This document shows positions 63,541-64,000 of a stretch of 64,000 nt of DNA, piece by piece. Source of the stretch: Roseburia lenta. Lineage in GTDB: Bacteria > Bacillota > Clostridia > Lachnospirales > Lachnospiraceae. Location of the stretch: positions 310,001 to 374,000 of the forward strand of contig NZ_JACOPG010000002.1 of NCBI RefSeq assembly GCF_014287435.1. The letters run 5' to 3'. Within the stretch, counting starts at the first letter, position 1, and each line of letters opens with the position of its first letter. The notes below the pieces were generated by a model. It saw nothing but the letters and a program-made list of their open reading frames with translations, was not told the DNA's origin and searched no databases. The translations under genes and the position numbers were made by a program.

Positions 63541-64000
63541 CTATTTTGTTTCCCCAAACACCTTCATATCTATTAAACTTTGCATCTGTTCATAAGATAT
63601 CTGCGTTTGAAAAGTCTGTTCCATTACTACCTTTAACGCCAATTCCTGTTCCTTATAGTTCGGATAATCATGCCCACCTCGTATTTGTTTTGGTGTCATG
63701 TAATCTTCTCCATATTTTAATTTCAAAATATAATCAAAATTTTTTGGTACAGGTATTGTCGTATACTCAAACGGCATGTCAATCCATTCATCATAATATT
63801 CTTTTGGCACATGATAGTCCTGTCCATTTTGACGTCGCATCATAGAGCATACTTCGTCTGCCTCTTCCGGTGCACATTGCTGCATTGCCATATCCACCAT
63901 TTTTTTAATTTCATGGTGTAATCTATTATTCCAGTCAATCTTTATTCCCAGTGCTTTTTCCCACATTTCCACAATTTCTTTATCGTCTGCAGTATATGGT
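63541..64000 (-). CDS. LicD-family protein, C-terminal part (5' end outside window)
   Basis: Open to the right edge with about 152 codons visible. The C-terminus (FEYTTIPVPKNFDYILKLKY, GEDYMTPKQIRGGHDYP) is that of LicD-type proteins, in which this strand follows the catalytic part that lies outside the window. It would be the fourth LicD of the locus. It ends 42 bases before the cytidylyltransferase-oxidoreductase start. Confidence 0.75.
   Translation of the reverse strand, partial: PYTADDKEIVEMWEKALGIKIDWNNRLHHEIKKMVDMAMQQCAPEEADEVCSMMRRQNGQDYHVPKEYYDEWIDMPFEYTTIPVPKNFDYILKLKYGEDYMTPKQIRGGHDYPNYKEQELALKVVMEQTFQTQISYEQMQSLIDMKVFGETK

Overview
The window looks like chromosome of a motile, anaerobic, low-GC Gram-positive bacterium of the Clostridia, most likely family Lachnospiraceae. 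This rests on the order of the core genes (rpmG-secE-nusG-rplK-rplA, rplJ-rplL, rpoB-rpoC, rpsL-rpsG-fusA-tuf), AGGAGG ribosome binding sites, TTGACA/TATAAT promoters, a DUF3877 domain, flagellin- and FliD-like proteins and a T-box leader. I cannot name a genus. Gene coordinates were refined from ribosome binding sites, and several starts were moved inward to the better-placed codon.

Layout. 1-4 kb: two membrane-anchored proteins, a double-receiver regulator, a sugar isomerase-like enzyme, and an HPr-like protein coupled to an AraC regulator. 4.6-13.6 kb: a GH78 alpha-L-rhamnosidase, a phosphodiesterase, a TelA/XpaC pair, an ECF sigma factor with a DUF4179 partner, and an SDR enzyme. 13.7-20.9 kb: a small exporter; a four-gene amino acid ABC transporter preceded by a cysteine-rich leader peptide and a large operator dyad; a gamma-carbonic-anhydrase/DUF3877 fusion; and a CstA-type transporter behind a T-box leader. 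21-27.8 kb: a TVP38-type membrane protein, LrgA/LrgB with a cytidylate-kinase-like protein, a chemoreceptor, a ZIP metal transporter, and a membrane-anchored MerR regulator with a YbjQ protein. 28.2-30.7 kb: a decayed 2.5-kb integrative element in the 3' end of tuf. 30.7-46.8 kb: the translation and transcription core operons, all on the minus strand. 47.2-50.6 kb: flagellar-type structural proteins and a glycosyltransferase remnant. 50.7-64 kb: an AT-richer minus-strand run of 13 genes that continues past the window edge.

The last run is the most system-like. It encodes phosphoenolpyruvate mutase (C-P bond formation), a LicC/PntC-type nucleotidyltransferase, a TagD-type cytidylyltransferase fused to an oxidoreductase, two PLP aminotransferases, an asparagine-synthetase-like ligase, a formyltransferase, an acetyltransferase and four LicD-type phosphotransferases. 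It reads as a pathway that makes a phosphonate (or phospho-) headgroup, activates it with a nucleotide, and transfers it to a glycan. The nearest structural gene is a short flagellin-like protein, so decoration of flagellin or another surface glycan is a reasonable but unproven guess.

Two regulatory finds also stand out. The first is an apparent cysteine-sensing leader peptide (38 codons, ending in a Cys-Asp-Cys-Cys-Cys-Cys run) ahead of the ABC transporter. The second is a broken type III toxin-antitoxin locus inside the tuf-integrated element: promoter, two 52-53 nt RNA repeats, terminator and a truncated ToxN-like gene.
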